Shown here: piece after piece, positions 32,996 to 39,756 of the stretch
How positions within the stretch are numbered: position 1 is the first letter of the stretch
Layout: each line of letters starts with the position of its first letter
Notes under the pieces: model-generated
What the model was told of the DNA's origin: nothing
The model's input: the letters and a program-made list of their open reading frames with translations, nothing else
Databases searched by the model: none
From: Bdellovibrionaceae bacterium UBA3535
GTDB taxonomy: Bacteria; Bdellovibrionota; Bdellovibrionia; Bdellovibrionales; UBA840
Length of the DNA stretch: 64,000 bases
Direction of reading: 5' to 3'
Assembly (NCBI GenBank): GCA_002376845.1
Contig: DFOS01000007.1
Coordinates: 62,001-126,000, forward strand
Program-made: the position numbers and the translations under genes

Positions 32996-33358
32996 CTACA
33001 TTGCTTTGTTAATAATATGGCCGGAAGGCTTGCTATCATCTTGATCTAAGTAGAGCATAAGGTCCTGCTGAGGAATTCGCCTAACAACTTTACCTGTCAC
33101 ATCTGTGACATAGACTACGTATACATAGCCATTTTTTTCGTATTTTACAGTCAGGTTATTCTTTTTAATACCCTCAAGATTCTTTAGATTTTCAATGGCT
33201 TCCAGAACATCTTCCTCAGTATATTCCTTCTTACCTTGATCTTGCTTTTGGTGTTGTCCGTTGGGATCTCTGTCCGCTGAAGACTCATTGGAGCGCTTAT
33301 CCTTAATAGAAAAAACGTCTTGAATTTGTCCTGTTGGTCCCAGTTCCTTTACGCTCAT
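32996..33358 (-). CDS. flaG: FlaG-like protein
   Basis: 120 residues. A polar N-terminus rich in Asn/Gln/Lys, followed by the FlaG domain: NLTVKYEKNGYVYVVYVTDVTGKVVRRIPQQDLMLYLDQ, matching the family pattern of a beta hairpin ending in V-R-x-IP. FlaG affects filament length in polar flagella. A -10-like ACCGATAG is seen upstream but without a good -35 box; it may be co-transcribed with the flagellin through a leaky terminator. Upstream of fliD. Confidence 0.8.
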   Translation of the reverse strand: MSVKELGPTGQIQDVFSIKDKRSNESSADRDPNGQHQKQDQGKKEYTEEDVLEAIENLKNLEGIKKNNLTVKYEKNGYVYVVYVTDVTGKVVRRIPQQDLMLYLDQDDSKPSGHIINKAM

Positions 33359-33406
33359 ACCTCGCTATCGGTTGCGAGGAGCTCTATCTGAAGTCTAGAT
33401 TTACCC

Positions 33407-33437
33407 AAAAATTCCCGGGGGTTTTTACCCCCCGGGG
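33407..33437 (-). terminator. Intrinsic terminator after flagellin 1
   Basis: A GC-rich 9-bp stem (ACCCCCCGGG-type arm against CCCGGGGGT) with a TTTT/AAAA loop; on the minus strand it is followed by AATTTTT. It lies 51 nt after the flagellin stop. Confidence 0.8.
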
Positions 33438-33487
33438 TGGGTTTGCTACGAAAGAAAAGAGACTCTTCGTAGTTGGGTAACCATAAA

Positions 33488-34321
33488 TTATCCTAGTAAG
33501 TTCAATGCACTCGCTGTTGAGTTGTTCGCTTGTACTAGTACATTGTTTGTAGCTCTTTTAAGAACTTGGTTCTTGGCCAAATCTGCAGTTGATTTTGCGA
33601 TATCAGCATCTCGAATACGAGAGTTGGCTGCAGATACGTTCTCAATGGAGTTTGACAAGTTGTTCTGAGTAGACATAAGTCTATTTTGAACGGCACCTAG
33701 CTCTGCTCGCTGCTCATTCACCGTATATTGTGCCTGCTCGATCACTTCTAGAGCCTCTCTAGCTCCATCTTGTGAAGAGTAATCCAAGCCATCAATACCA
33801 AGAGCTGCAGTTTGTACATCAAAAGCACCGGCATTAAAGTTGATACGATCCACGTCAGGGTTGTTATTAACGTCTACCTGAAACTCAAACTGATCGCCAG
33901 AACCGTCTAATAAGTTGGTTGTACCAAATCGAGTAGAACGTGCAATACGATCTAATTCTTCGGTAATTTGTTGTACTTCCATATTAAGAAAGCCGCGCTC
34001 TTTATCACCAACAGTATCTGATGCTGATTGAACCGCCAACTCCCTTAAACGAATAAGAATGTTGGATACTTCGTTGATGCCACCCTCTGCAACTTGGATC
34101 ATAGACTGACCATCCATTGCATTTCGTTTGGCCATCTCGAAGCCACGTATTTGCCCTTTTAAGGCTTCACTAAGTGCTAGACCGGCAGCATCGTCAGCAG
34201 CCTTGGTAATACGACTACCAGAAGCTAACTGTGCATAACTTTTTTCAATGCTATGCTGTGATCTAGATAAAGAGTTTTGTGCGTTTATCGACGCAACGTT
34301 AGTAGAAATTCTCATACCCAT
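33488..34321 (-). CDS. fliC: Flagellin 1
   Basis: 277 residues from the ATG at 34321 (MGMRISTNVASINAQN), with AGGAG 7 nt upstream; the longer open frame reads through that site. It has the N-terminal D0/D1 (INAQNSLSRSQHSIEKSYAQLASGSRITKAADDAAGLALSE...) and C-terminal D1/D0 (ending NVLVQANNSTASALNLLG), joined by a short central part. No D2/D3 insert, as is normal in this group. Three flagellins within 5 kb are on the same strand. A sigma28 promoter is at 34509-34535. The leader has a GGGCC-GGA-GGCCC hairpin and may be a CsrA target. Confidence 0.97.
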   Translation of the reverse strand: MGMRISTNVASINAQNSLSRSQHSIEKSYAQLASGSRITKAADDAAGLALSEALKGQIRGFEMAKRNAMDGQSMIQVAEGGINEVSNILIRLRELAVQSASDTVGDKERGFLNMEVQQITEELDRIARSTRFGTTNLLDGSGDQFEFQVDVNNNPDVDRINFNAGAFDVQTAALGIDGLDYSSQDGAREALEVIEQAQYTVNEQRAELGAVQNRLMSTQNNLSNSIENVSAANSRIRDADIAKSTADLAKNQVLKRATNNVLVQANNSTASALNLLG

Positions 34322-34343
34322 GATGAGTCTCCTTTTTTTCTTT

Positions 34344-34356
34344 GGGCCTCCGGCCC
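34344..34356 (-). promoter_or_regulatory. Flagellin 1 leader hairpin with GGA loop, candidate CsrA site
   Basis: On the mRNA strand GGGCC-GGA-GGCCC forms a 5-bp stem with GGA as the loop, 20 nt upstream of the AAGGAG Shine-Dalgarno. CsrA binds GGA in hairpin loops, and the SD itself carries a second GGA. Paired loop and SD sites are the architecture of known CsrA-repressed leaders such as flagellin in Bacillus. Binding is inferred. Confidence 0.5.
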
Positions 34357-34508
34357 ACCCGCACCATGCCAACCCTAGGCATATATATTGTACGGACCTC
34401 TTCTCCTTAGAGAGTTGGGTTGAACAAAACGAGGACAGGACTTAACAAGACTTACATAACAAAGGTTAGTCAGACCTTTAGTCTTGCATCATCATGCACT
34501 CAATTACC

Positions 34509-34535
34509 CCTTCGGCCAGGTCTGTGAATACCTTA
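34509..34535 (-). promoter_or_regulatory. Sigma28 promoter of flagellin 1
   Basis: -35 box TAAGGTAT (6 of 8 to TAAAGTTT), an 11-nt spacer, and -10 box GCCGAAGG (5 of 8 to GCCGATAA). The leader would be about 180 nt long. The 395-nt gap 34322-34716 contains only this promoter, the paired upstream elements, the leader and the promoter region of the PilZ gene on the other strand. Confidence 0.65.
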
Positions 34536-34545
34536 GTCGGGTCGA

Positions 34546-34580
34546 GTGAAACTAGACCAAGGTAGTAATGAAACTAGACC
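34546..34580 (-). repeat. Two 13-bp direct repeats upstream of the flagellin 1 promoter
   Basis: GTGAAACTAGACC (34546-34558) and ATGAAACTAGACC (34568-34580) are 22 bp apart, about two helical turns. On the transcribed strand they read GGTCTAGTTTCAC/T. The nearest copy is 10 bp upstream of the -35 box. An identical 13-mer lies at the same distance from the sigma28 promoter of the 45.5-47.9 kb gene. Confidence 0.6.
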
Positions 34581-34716
34581 TTAGTATGTAAAACCAAACT
34601 TTTAACTAGTGAAAATCCATACTTTGATTTGTATGTGCTCAAAGTCTTGCAGGACTAAAAGGCAAGAAAACAATATAGAAATGAAATGCTGAGCATTATT
34701 AGGAATAATATAACAT

Positions 34717-35397
34717 ATGTCTGAAAAGGAATTGTTTGCCAAAATCGATAGCGAAACCCTTCGCGAAAAGATTTATCAAGGCGTAATAGAAGTATCCCCT
34801 GAATTGCAGGTGCAATTGCAGGACAACTCCTTAATTACTGTAAAGTCTTATCGTAGAATCAAAAATGATTTGGTTGTTTTTCGACAACTGGATGATCAAC
34901 CGGAATCTCAAAATGTTATATTAAATTTTATATTTGATAATGAGAGATACTTCTTAAAGACGAAGCTTACACAAAAAGATAAGAATTGTTTCATAGCGCT
35001 GAGTCCCCTGCTTTATAAATTGCAACGAAGAAAAAATTTTCGCTTGCAGCTTCCTCAGTCCTGGGCACCTAAATTTGAATGCAAGCTGCAAAACATTGAA
35101 AAGGTCGCTAAGAACTTTTTAGTTTTAGATTTGAGTAGTGGTGGATTTAGCTTTGAGTTTAATGCAGCAGAATTTCAAATCGAACCCGGCGCAGAACTGG
35201 ACGGACAATTAAAGATCCGCAACAAATTGGATTTACATGTAAAAGCAAAAGTTAGGCACTACCGTGATAGTGGCACCAAAGCTTTCCCTAAGGTTCGTGT
35301 TGGCGCAGAGTTTATTGGTTTAAGCACAAAGGAAGAGCAAACCATTATGGCCTTCTTAATGGAAGTGCACCGCGAAGTCTTCTCCCGCCTAAAATAG
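34717..35397 (+). CDS. PilZ-domain protein (YcgR-like)
   Basis: 226 residues. An N-terminal beta domain (about 10-100) resembles the YcgR N-domain. The PilZ domain begins with LQRRKNFRLQLP (RxxxR motif) at about 108 and has VLDLSSGGFSFEF (DxSxxG) near 140, both c-di-GMP contacts. YcgR-like proteins slow flagellar rotation when c-di-GMP rises, and the position next to three flagellins suits that job. ATG at 34717 with AGGA some 11 nt upstream. The RAYT element is inserted immediately behind it. Confidence 0.88.
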   Translation: MSEKELFAKIDSETLREKIYQGVIEVSPELQVQLQDNSLITVKSYRRIKNDLVVFRQLDDQPESQNVILNFIFDNERYFLKTKLTQKDKNCFIALSPLLYKLQRRKNFRLQLPQSWAPKFECKLQNIEKVAKNFLVLDLSSGGFSFEFNAAEFQIEPGAELDGQLKIRNKLDLHVKAKVRHYRDSGTKAFPKVRVGAEFIGLSTKEEQTIMAFLMEVHREVFSRLK

Positions 35398-35407
35398 GTG
35401 TCAAAAT

Positions 35408-35430
35408 AGGTGTCAGCTACCTTTTCCGCA
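35408..35430 (+). repeat. Left end of the RAYT element
   Basis: A 23-bp copy, AGGTGTCAGCTACCTTTTCC followed by GCA. It is the perfect reverse complement of 36179-36201. A second AGGTGTCA unit precedes it. Confidence 0.9.
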
Positions 35431-35517
35431 TACCCGTCCACAATCCGGACACCTTGCACACCTATTAGCAATAAATAAGATTCTGGTACTGGCACGATCT
35501 TTGTAGCGCACGTGAAC

Positions 35518-36156
35518 ATGCCAAGAAAAAAACTGATACGTACAAATGAATTCCCCTACCACATTACAACTCGAACAAATAACAAAGAGCACTTTTGCTT
35601 AAATACAAAACAAATATGGACAGTTTTTATAAAACATTTGGAAGTTTTAAAAAATGACTATAGTTGCCGAATTCATGCTTTTTTACTTATGAATAATCAC
35701 TATCATTTAATTATATCAACACCTCTTCAAAATATAAGCGAGTCCATTCAGCACTTAAATGGCTCTATTACCAGAATCACGAACAAGATGGCAAAACGTG
35801 AAAATCACTTATGGGGAAGTCGCTATCGTTGGTGCGTAATTAACAATGAAAAATATTACTGGAATGCAGTAAAATATGTTTTCAACAATCCCGTTCGAGC
35901 TGGTTTAACTAATTATGTCGAAGATTATCCGTACTCTTCATTAAATTATCAACGACAAGAACTTTGGGAAATGGTCGATTTCTTTCATAGGCCGATGCAA
36001 AAAATTGAATTAGATAAGGAATGGCTGAACTATCAATTTAGCAAGGAACAAAATGAAAGCATTCGAAAAGGATTAAAAAAGCGACTATTTGATATATCAC
36101 CAGATAAAAACAGAAGAACGGTCGAGCTAAATGGCGCTGCTTTTTTCATTAAATAG
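35518..36156 (+). CDS. REP-associated tyrosine transposase (Y1)
   Basis: 212 residues from ATG 35518. N-terminal RTNEFPYHITTRTNNKEHF, then FLLMNNHYHLIISTPLQNISESIQHLNGS, in which HYH gives the HUH metal site, and KYVFNNPVRAGLTNYVEDYPYSS, carrying the catalytic tyrosine in the KY-x-x-NNPVRAGL context. It has the typical RAYT size and order. The frame is intact, so the element may still be active. It cuts single-stranded DNA at element ends by a covalent tyrosine link. Confidence 0.93.
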   Translation: MPRKKLIRTNEFPYHITTRTNNKEHFCLNTKQIWTVFIKHLEVLKNDYSCRIHAFLLMNNHYHLIISTPLQNISESIQHLNGSITRITNKMAKRENHLWGSRYRWCVINNEKYYWNAVKYVFNNPVRAGLTNYVEDYPYSSLNYQRQELWEMVDFFHRPMQKIELDKEWLNYQFSKEQNESIRKGLKKRLFDISPDKNRRTVELNGAAFFIK

Positions 36157-36178
36157 ATGACTGAAATTCGGACTGGCT

Positions 36179-36201
36179 TGCGGAAAAGGTAGCTGACACC
36201 T
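36179..36201 (-). repeat. Right end of the RAYT element
   Basis: TGCGGAAAAGGTAGCTGACA followed by CCT, the perfect reverse complement of the left end. Another GACACCTA follows outward. Confidence 0.9.
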
Positions 36202-36212
36202 AAAAAGACACC

Positions 36213-36252
36213 TAAAAAAAGTTACCCCGAGCCATGTGGGGTGACTCGGGGT
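36213..36252 (-). terminator. Intrinsic terminator, distal, after flagellin 2
   Basis: An 8-bp stem ACCCCGAG / CTCGGGGT with a 13-nt loop, followed on the minus strand by AACTTTTTTT. It lies next to the RAYT right end, so transposition may have put it there or separated it from its gene. Confidence 0.7.
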
Positions 36253-36305
36253 GGGCTTAAGTAGGTGCCATGTCTGGACCACTACCTAAAATTGATAAAC
36301 TTAGA

Positions 36306-36333
36306 CCTCTCCTATATTCCCACATAGGAGAGG
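36306..36333. terminator. Hairpin downstream of flagellin 2
   Basis: A perfect 10-bp stem, CCTCTCCTAT / ATAGGAGAGG, with an 8-nt loop. T-rich sequence follows on the plus strand (CTTTAATTTTTTG), weaker on the minus. Bidirectional terminator or transcript end-stabiliser for flagellin 2. Confidence 0.7.
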
Positions 36334-36348
36334 CTTTAATTTTTTGTA

Positions 36349-37173
36349 TTATAATAAACGCAGAGCAGACTGTGGAAATTGGTTCGCTTGAGCCAATACA
36401 CCTACCGATGCTTGTTGCAAGATATTTGCACTTGCTAGCTCCGAAGTTTCGTGAGCTACGTCTGCATCTCGAATTCGAGAATTTGCTGCAGATAGATTCT
36501 CATTTTGAATGTCTAGGTTTGCAACCGTAGTATTCAATCTCGATTGAACCGCACCGAAGTCGGCACGCAGGTTACCTAGCTCCACAATGGATTCATCTAC
36601 AATTTGTAGAGTATCACGAGCTCCCTCTTTATCTGATAAATCAATGCTATCATATCCAATAGTAGAACCCGTAGCATCAGCACTTATCTCGTAGCGAATG
36701 ATATTGTCTTCACCGCCAAAAGGACCAACATGGAACTCTAGCTCTTCACCAGAACCATCCAATAATGGCTTGTTACCAAACATGGTGGTTTTGGCAATAC
36801 GATCCGCTTCTTGAATTAACTGTGTAGCTTCTTGATTTAGGAAGCCTCGCTCCACATCTGAAACTGTATCCGATGCAGCTTGCACACCCAGCTCACGAAG
36901 ACGAATCAAAATATTATTGATTTCGTTTAATCCACCTTCACTTACTTGGATCAGGGATACGGCATTGTTGGCATTTTGACGTGCCATTTGAATACCACGT
37001 ATTTGACCTTTTAAGTTTTCCGAGATGGAAAGACCAGCAGCATCATCGGAAGCATTCACAATACGGCTACCACTAGCTAGAGCCGCCATTGCGTGTTCTG
37101 CTCGATTTTGCTGTTTCGATAATTTATTCTGTGCGGTAATAGACGCAACATTTGTTTGAATTCTTAAGCCCAT
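36349..37173 (-). CDS. Flagellin 2
   Basis: 274 residues from the ATG at 37173 with AGGAGG 5 nt upstream. N-terminus MGLRIQTNVASITAQNKLSKQQNRAEHAMAALASGSRI, C-terminus ASVGVLAQANQFPQSALRLL. Conserved D0/D1 ends and a short variable middle; complete. Its leader is long, about 220 nt from the sigma28 promoter at 37407-37433, and contains ATGGAAG, GGGGAG and AAAGGAGG, which may be CsrA sites. Downstream are two hairpins and the RAYT element. Confidence 0.97.
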   Translation of the reverse strand: MGLRIQTNVASITAQNKLSKQQNRAEHAMAALASGSRIVNASDDAAGLSISENLKGQIRGIQMARQNANNAVSLIQVSEGGLNEINNILIRLRELGVQAASDTVSDVERGFLNQEATQLIQEADRIAKTTMFGNKPLLDGSGEELEFHVGPFGGEDNIIRYEISADATGSTIGYDSIDLSDKEGARDTLQIVDESIVELGNLRADFGAVQSRLNTTVANLDIQNENLSAANSRIRDADVAHETSELASANILQQASVGVLAQANQFPQSALRLL

Positions 37174-37355
37174 AAATTCCTCCTTTGGACGCAAATTCAT
37201 TGCAGACAGCTCCCCACACATCTTCCATACGTAAAACGCATGCAGAAGAAGAGCTAAAGCTTACCTGCTTTCTTTGTTCACAATGTTGGAGAAATGCCTC
37301 GGACCGAGTGACTAGCTCAGACCGGAGGCTAAAGGAAAAATAGGCGGTGCATTTT

Positions 37356-37369
37356 GACTATAAACGACC
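37356..37369 (+). repeat. Left copy of a 14-bp inverted repeat around flagellin 3
   Basis: GACTATAAACGACC; the reverse complement is at 38442-38455, so the pair flanks the flagellin 3 gene. A few more bases match beyond it (CCGT). Confidence 0.75.
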
Positions 37370-37406
37370 TACCGTATTTAGCCCTTCCCCGTTTTGTTCA
37401 GTCTGC

Positions 37407-37433
37407 TTCTCGGCTTTGGTCTAGGGAACTTTA
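37407..37433 (-). promoter_or_regulatory. Sigma28 promoter of flagellin 2
   Basis: -35 box TAAAGTTC (7 of 8), 11-nt spacer CCTAGACCAAA, -10 box GCCGAGAA (7 of 8). It is the best match of the set. CTAGACC is in the spacer, and an inverted pair GTCTA..TAGAC stands upstream at about 37441-37458. The 366-nt gap 37174-37539 holds this promoter, the leader, and the terminator of flagellin 3. Confidence 0.8.
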
Positions 37434-37487
37434 GGACGTAGGTCTAGTTTTATTAGACGCGATGCATCTAGTGTCGAATATGACTGA

Positions 37488-37535
37488 AGAAAAAAAATAA
37501 AAAAAATTATCAAATGGCCGGCAAAAGGCCGACCA
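37488..37535 (-). terminator. Intrinsic terminator after flagellin 3
   Basis: On the minus strand TGGTCGGC / GCCGGCCA form an 8-bp stem (one G-U) with a 5-nt loop, followed by ATTTGATAATTTTTTTATTT. It begins 4 nt behind the flagellin stop. Confidence 0.85.
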
Positions 37536-37539
37536 AAGT

Positions 37540-38373
37540 CTAGAGATTCATGATCAAACGCTGGGCTTGCAAGGGGTTTTGATTGGCCTGGGCCAATACA
37601 GCCACCCCCATATCAGACAGTATATTCGCCTGGGTTAGCTCCGCTGTCTCTTTGGCCACATCAGCATCGGCCACATTGGAGTGTGCAGCTGCCACATTCT
37701 CATATTGAGTCGCTGCATGTCCGGCTGCGATGTGCAATCTCGATTGAATGGAGCCAAATTCGGCCCTCATTCCGGCAATTCGACTCAGACCTTCATCAAT
37801 ATCGCTCAGTGAATCCAATGCATCGTCTTGATCCTCTATGTCCAAACCATTTACTCCCAGAGCATCCGCCCTAGCATCGGCTTCTAAGGTAAAATTGATT
37901 CGATCGTTTTCATCATTTTTTGTACCAACTTGAAACTCAAATTCTTTGACCTCTCCTGCGAGCAATTTCTGCTGGCCATAGGAAGTCGAGTTGGCAATAC
38001 GGTCCAGCTCTTCTGACAACTGGGTGAATTCTTTATTTAAAAAACCTCGCTCCACATCAGATACAGTATCAGAGGCCGCTTGAATGGCGAGCTCACGCAT
38101 CCTTATTAATATGTTGTTTTGTTCGTTCATGCTGCCTTCGGCGACTTGAATAAAAGAAATGGCGTCTTGAATGTTTCGTTCTGAGGCAGCAAGGCCTCGT
38201 TTTTGTGCTCGCAAGTTCTCTGCAATGGAGAAACCGGCAGCATCATCGGAGGCTTTTACAATGCGTTTACCACTGGCAAGGGATTTGATGGCATGTTCCC
38301 GGCGATCAAAATTCTTCTCTAAAGCGTTTTGCGCCGCAATCGAGGAAACATTGGTTCCAATACGTATGGGCAT
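37540..38373 (-). CDS. Flagellin 3
   Basis: 277 residues. N-terminus MPIRIGTNVSSIAAQNALEKNFDRREHAIKSLASGKRI; C-terminus ends QNPLQAQRLIMNL. Complete flagellin with a more divergent central part (EADARADALGVNGLDIEDQDD) and with His/Ala changes in the C-terminal D1 (AAGHAATQYENVAAAHSNVADADVAKE). AAGGAG precedes the ATG. It is the most diverged of the three, so it may take a specific place in the filament. A sigma28 promoter is at 38463-38489. Confidence 0.96.
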   Translation of the reverse strand: MPIRIGTNVSSIAAQNALEKNFDRREHAIKSLASGKRIVKASDDAAGFSIAENLRAQKRGLAASERNIQDAISFIQVAEGSMNEQNNILIRMRELAIQAASDTVSDVERGFLNKEFTQLSEELDRIANSTSYGQQKLLAGEVKEFEFQVGTKNDENDRINFTLEADARADALGVNGLDIEDQDDALDSLSDIDEGLSRIAGMRAEFGSIQSRLHIAAGHAATQYENVAAAHSNVADADVAKETAELTQANILSDMGVAVLAQANQNPLQAQRLIMNL

Positions 38374-38441
38374 AAGCTACTCCTTGTCTTCCTTTCCTCC
38401 CCCACAGACAGAAAAGAATAGAGTAGTGGTCTAGACACGGC

Positions 38442-38455
38442 GGTCGTTTATAGTC
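38442..38455 (-). repeat. Right copy of a 14-bp inverted repeat around flagellin 3
   Basis: GGTCGTTTATAGTC, the reverse complement of 37356-37369; it lies just downstream of the sigma28 -10 box, in the transcribed leader of flagellin 3. Confidence 0.75.
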
Positions 38456-38462
38456 AGACCTC

Positions 38463-38489
38463 TCATCGTCACATCGCGTTATAACTTTA
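38463..38489 (-). promoter_or_regulatory. Sigma28 promoter of flagellin 3
   Basis: -35 box TAAAGTTA (7 of 8), 11-nt spacer, -10 box GACGATGA (6 of 8). A short leader of about 80 nt follows with several GGA motifs (GGGGGAGGAAAGGAAG) before the Shine-Dalgarno. Confidence 0.7.
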
Positions 38490-38574
38490 GTAAAAAATAA
38501 CGCAAAACGTTAGTTAATTGAAATCACACGCTATAATTAAAACTTTTATCATTTTGAAATGATTAGAAATGAGA

Positions 38575-38880
38575 CTAAGCTTTGCGCTTAAAGTTGTCTT
38601 TCATCAATTCTTCGGCCTCTTGATGAATGAGGCGGGAGTAGTTTTTTAAGCCCTTTTTCTTCTTTAAAATACGCTCTTTATTTTTCCGCTCTTGTTCTTC
38701 TTTTTTTCTCTTCGCGTATTCTAAGGCTGATACCACCTCTTCTGAATCGGAATCCGTGTTTTTTGCATGCGCCGATACATTGGCAGCTTGAACTACCTTA
38801 TTTTCGGTCCTTTTCTTCATGCTGTTATCGGTCTCAGGAGCAGGAGCCACTACAAAGGGCGAAATCCTACTAATCTTCAT
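38575..38880 (-). CDS. Hypothetical charged, helical protein
   Basis: 101 residues from the ATG at 38880; a TTG two codons earlier is possible. No signal sequence. The centre (about 45-85) is a Lys/Glu-rich helix (ALEYAKRKKEEQERKNKERILKKK is too charged for a membrane). Its role is unknown; position after the flagellin cluster suggests a motility link. Upstream, GTCTAGCCGATACG lies 8 nt before the ATG, with CTAGAC-GATG-GTCTAG as a palindrome. No usual ribosome-binding site is seen. Confidence 0.5.
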   Translation of the reverse strand: MKISRISPFVVAPAPETDNSMKKRTENKVVQAANVSAHAKNTDSDSEEVVSALEYAKRKKEEQERKNKERILKKKKGLKNYSRLIHQEAEELMKDNFKRKA

Positions 38881-38895
38881 CGACAACGTATCGGC

Positions 38896-38911
38896 TAGAC
38901 CATCGTCTAGC
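38896..38911. promoter_or_regulatory. CTAGAC-GATG-GTCTAG palindrome upstream of the charged protein gene
   Basis: A perfect 6-bp inverted repeat with a 4-nt centre (plus strand CTAGACCATCGTCTAG). On the minus strand it runs into GCCGATAC, which looks like a sigma28 -10 box but has no -35 partner. CTAGAC recurs at the flagellar-type promoters of this window. Confidence 0.45.
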
Positions 38912-38937
38912 TAAAGGCTTTTTCTCAAATTGGGATT

Positions 38938-39414
38938 TTATTTTGCCTGAAAATAATATTTCTCGCTACCCTGCTCTAGCTTCAAACAGGAACCAGAAAA
39001 GGAAAATGCCCAGGCCCCCTGAAAAACACGGTTGCAAAAGGCATTGGTCTGCGGGATTTTTACGGCAAATTCTATTGGCCCGCTTAATAAAAAAGTTTTT
39101 TGATTCACAGAAAAGCCAGATGCTTTGTAGGCCTCTTGTGATCTCAAAGAACCGTCGCGAGTCGCGGAACACTTATAGGTAACATTCAAAAATGGACCAA
39201 CTGGATTGAAATTCAATTCAATATACTCGCTAGAATCAGTAGGTTTTTTACCATTTATACTTATGTACCAATCTTTATCACTAAGCTCATCAAAATCGGC
39301 AGAGCCCCGGCAGGCTGTGGAATAGCCGGTGGCATCTGTGTCTACATCCAAGTCTTCACCATCTCCGCAGGAAAGTAGAAAGAGACTAAGGGCAAATAGT
39401 AAGAGGAAATGCAT
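38938..39414 (-). CDS. Hypothetical lipoprotein
   Basis: 158 residues from the ATG at 39414, where a proper signal sequence begins (MHFLLLFALSLFLLSC, lipobox LLSC); an ORF extending 33 codons upstream has no signal and is not credible. The mature part is acidic at the start (GDGEDLDVDTDATG), has four further Cys and beta-rich sequence, and no family that I recognise. Probably an outer-membrane lipoprotein. Nearby genes give no hint. Confidence 0.6.
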   Translation of the reverse strand: MHFLLLFALSLFLLSCGDGEDLDVDTDATGYSTACRGSADFDELSDKDWYISINGKKPTDSSEYIELNFNPVGPFLNVTYKCSATRDGSLRSQEAYKASGFSVNQKTFLLSGPIEFAVKIPQTNAFCNRVFQGAWAFSFSGSCLKLEQGSEKYYFQAK

Positions 39415-39756
39415 GCTTCGAGCTCGAAAAACTATATCTGCAAAAAACTGATTGGCTAGATTTCTTTCAAAAGCCGGCAATGCCACCCCCTTAACCTCAT
39501 ATAACTTTAGCAAAGCTCCTATTTATGACAAGCAGAGAATGGCGACGTTTTTTGACGTATGACTGTAATCTTTTATACACATCACAAATAGCTGAAATTA
39601 CTGATATATTTCAATATTACTTGCATCCCTGTTAGTAGACATTAGTAGGCTAACAGACGGCTTATTTCTAACATCTCCACGCCCGCTAAAAGCATCAATT
39701 ATTTCAGATACTTATAGGCAAAGCCCTTTGGCACCCCTTATGCAATCTATAGGGGT
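39415..39756. other. Intergenic region between divergent genes
   Basis: 342 nt. It contains the RpoN-type promoter of the next plus-strand gene (39728-39744) at one end. TTTTTTGACGT-like and CTAAAGTTATA sequences appear, the latter as a -35-like box without a -10 box. I see no RNA gene or further ORF of note. Confidence 0.5.
39728..39744 (+). promoter_or_regulatory. RpoN (sigma54) promoter of the Lys-rich membrane protein gene
   Basis: TTGGCACCCCTTATGCA matches the -24/-12 consensus YTGGCAC..TTGCA with the exact GG-N10-GC spacing. Transcription would begin near 39755, 2 nt before the ATG, so the mRNA would be almost leaderless. ACCCCT and AGGGGT at its ends could also pair as a hairpin at 39733-39756. 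Confidence 0.6.

Larger units (their letters stand above)
35398..36221 (+). mobile_element. RAYT-type transposon with 23-bp inverted ends
   Basis: The region between the PilZ gene stop and the terminator of flagellin 2 is bounded by perfect 23-bp inverted repeats (35408-35430 and 36179-36201). Outside these, GACACCTA-type units recur on both sides, so the similarity spreads over about 40 bp. Inside is one Y1 transposase gene. This is the layout of an IS200/IS605-like or REP-associated element rather than an IS with a DDE enzyme. Insertion sits between two genes and breaks neither. Confidence 0.8.

Noticed and set aside
33359..33420. ACCGATAG as a sigma28 promoter of flaG
   Set aside because: The -35 region matches only 3 of 8 positions.
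34381..34440. Copies of GAACAAAACG at flagellin 1 and 2 leaders as a shared motif
   Set aside because: The two copies are in opposite orientation and at different distances from the promoters, so chance is likely.
38893..38900. GCCGATAC as a sigma28 -10 box for the charged protein gene
   Set aside because: There is no matching -35 box at 11-12 nt, and it lies only 10 nt from the ATG.
39415..39513. N-terminal extension of the lipoprotein at 38938-39414
   Set aside because: The extension puts 33 residues before a clear signal peptide with lipobox.
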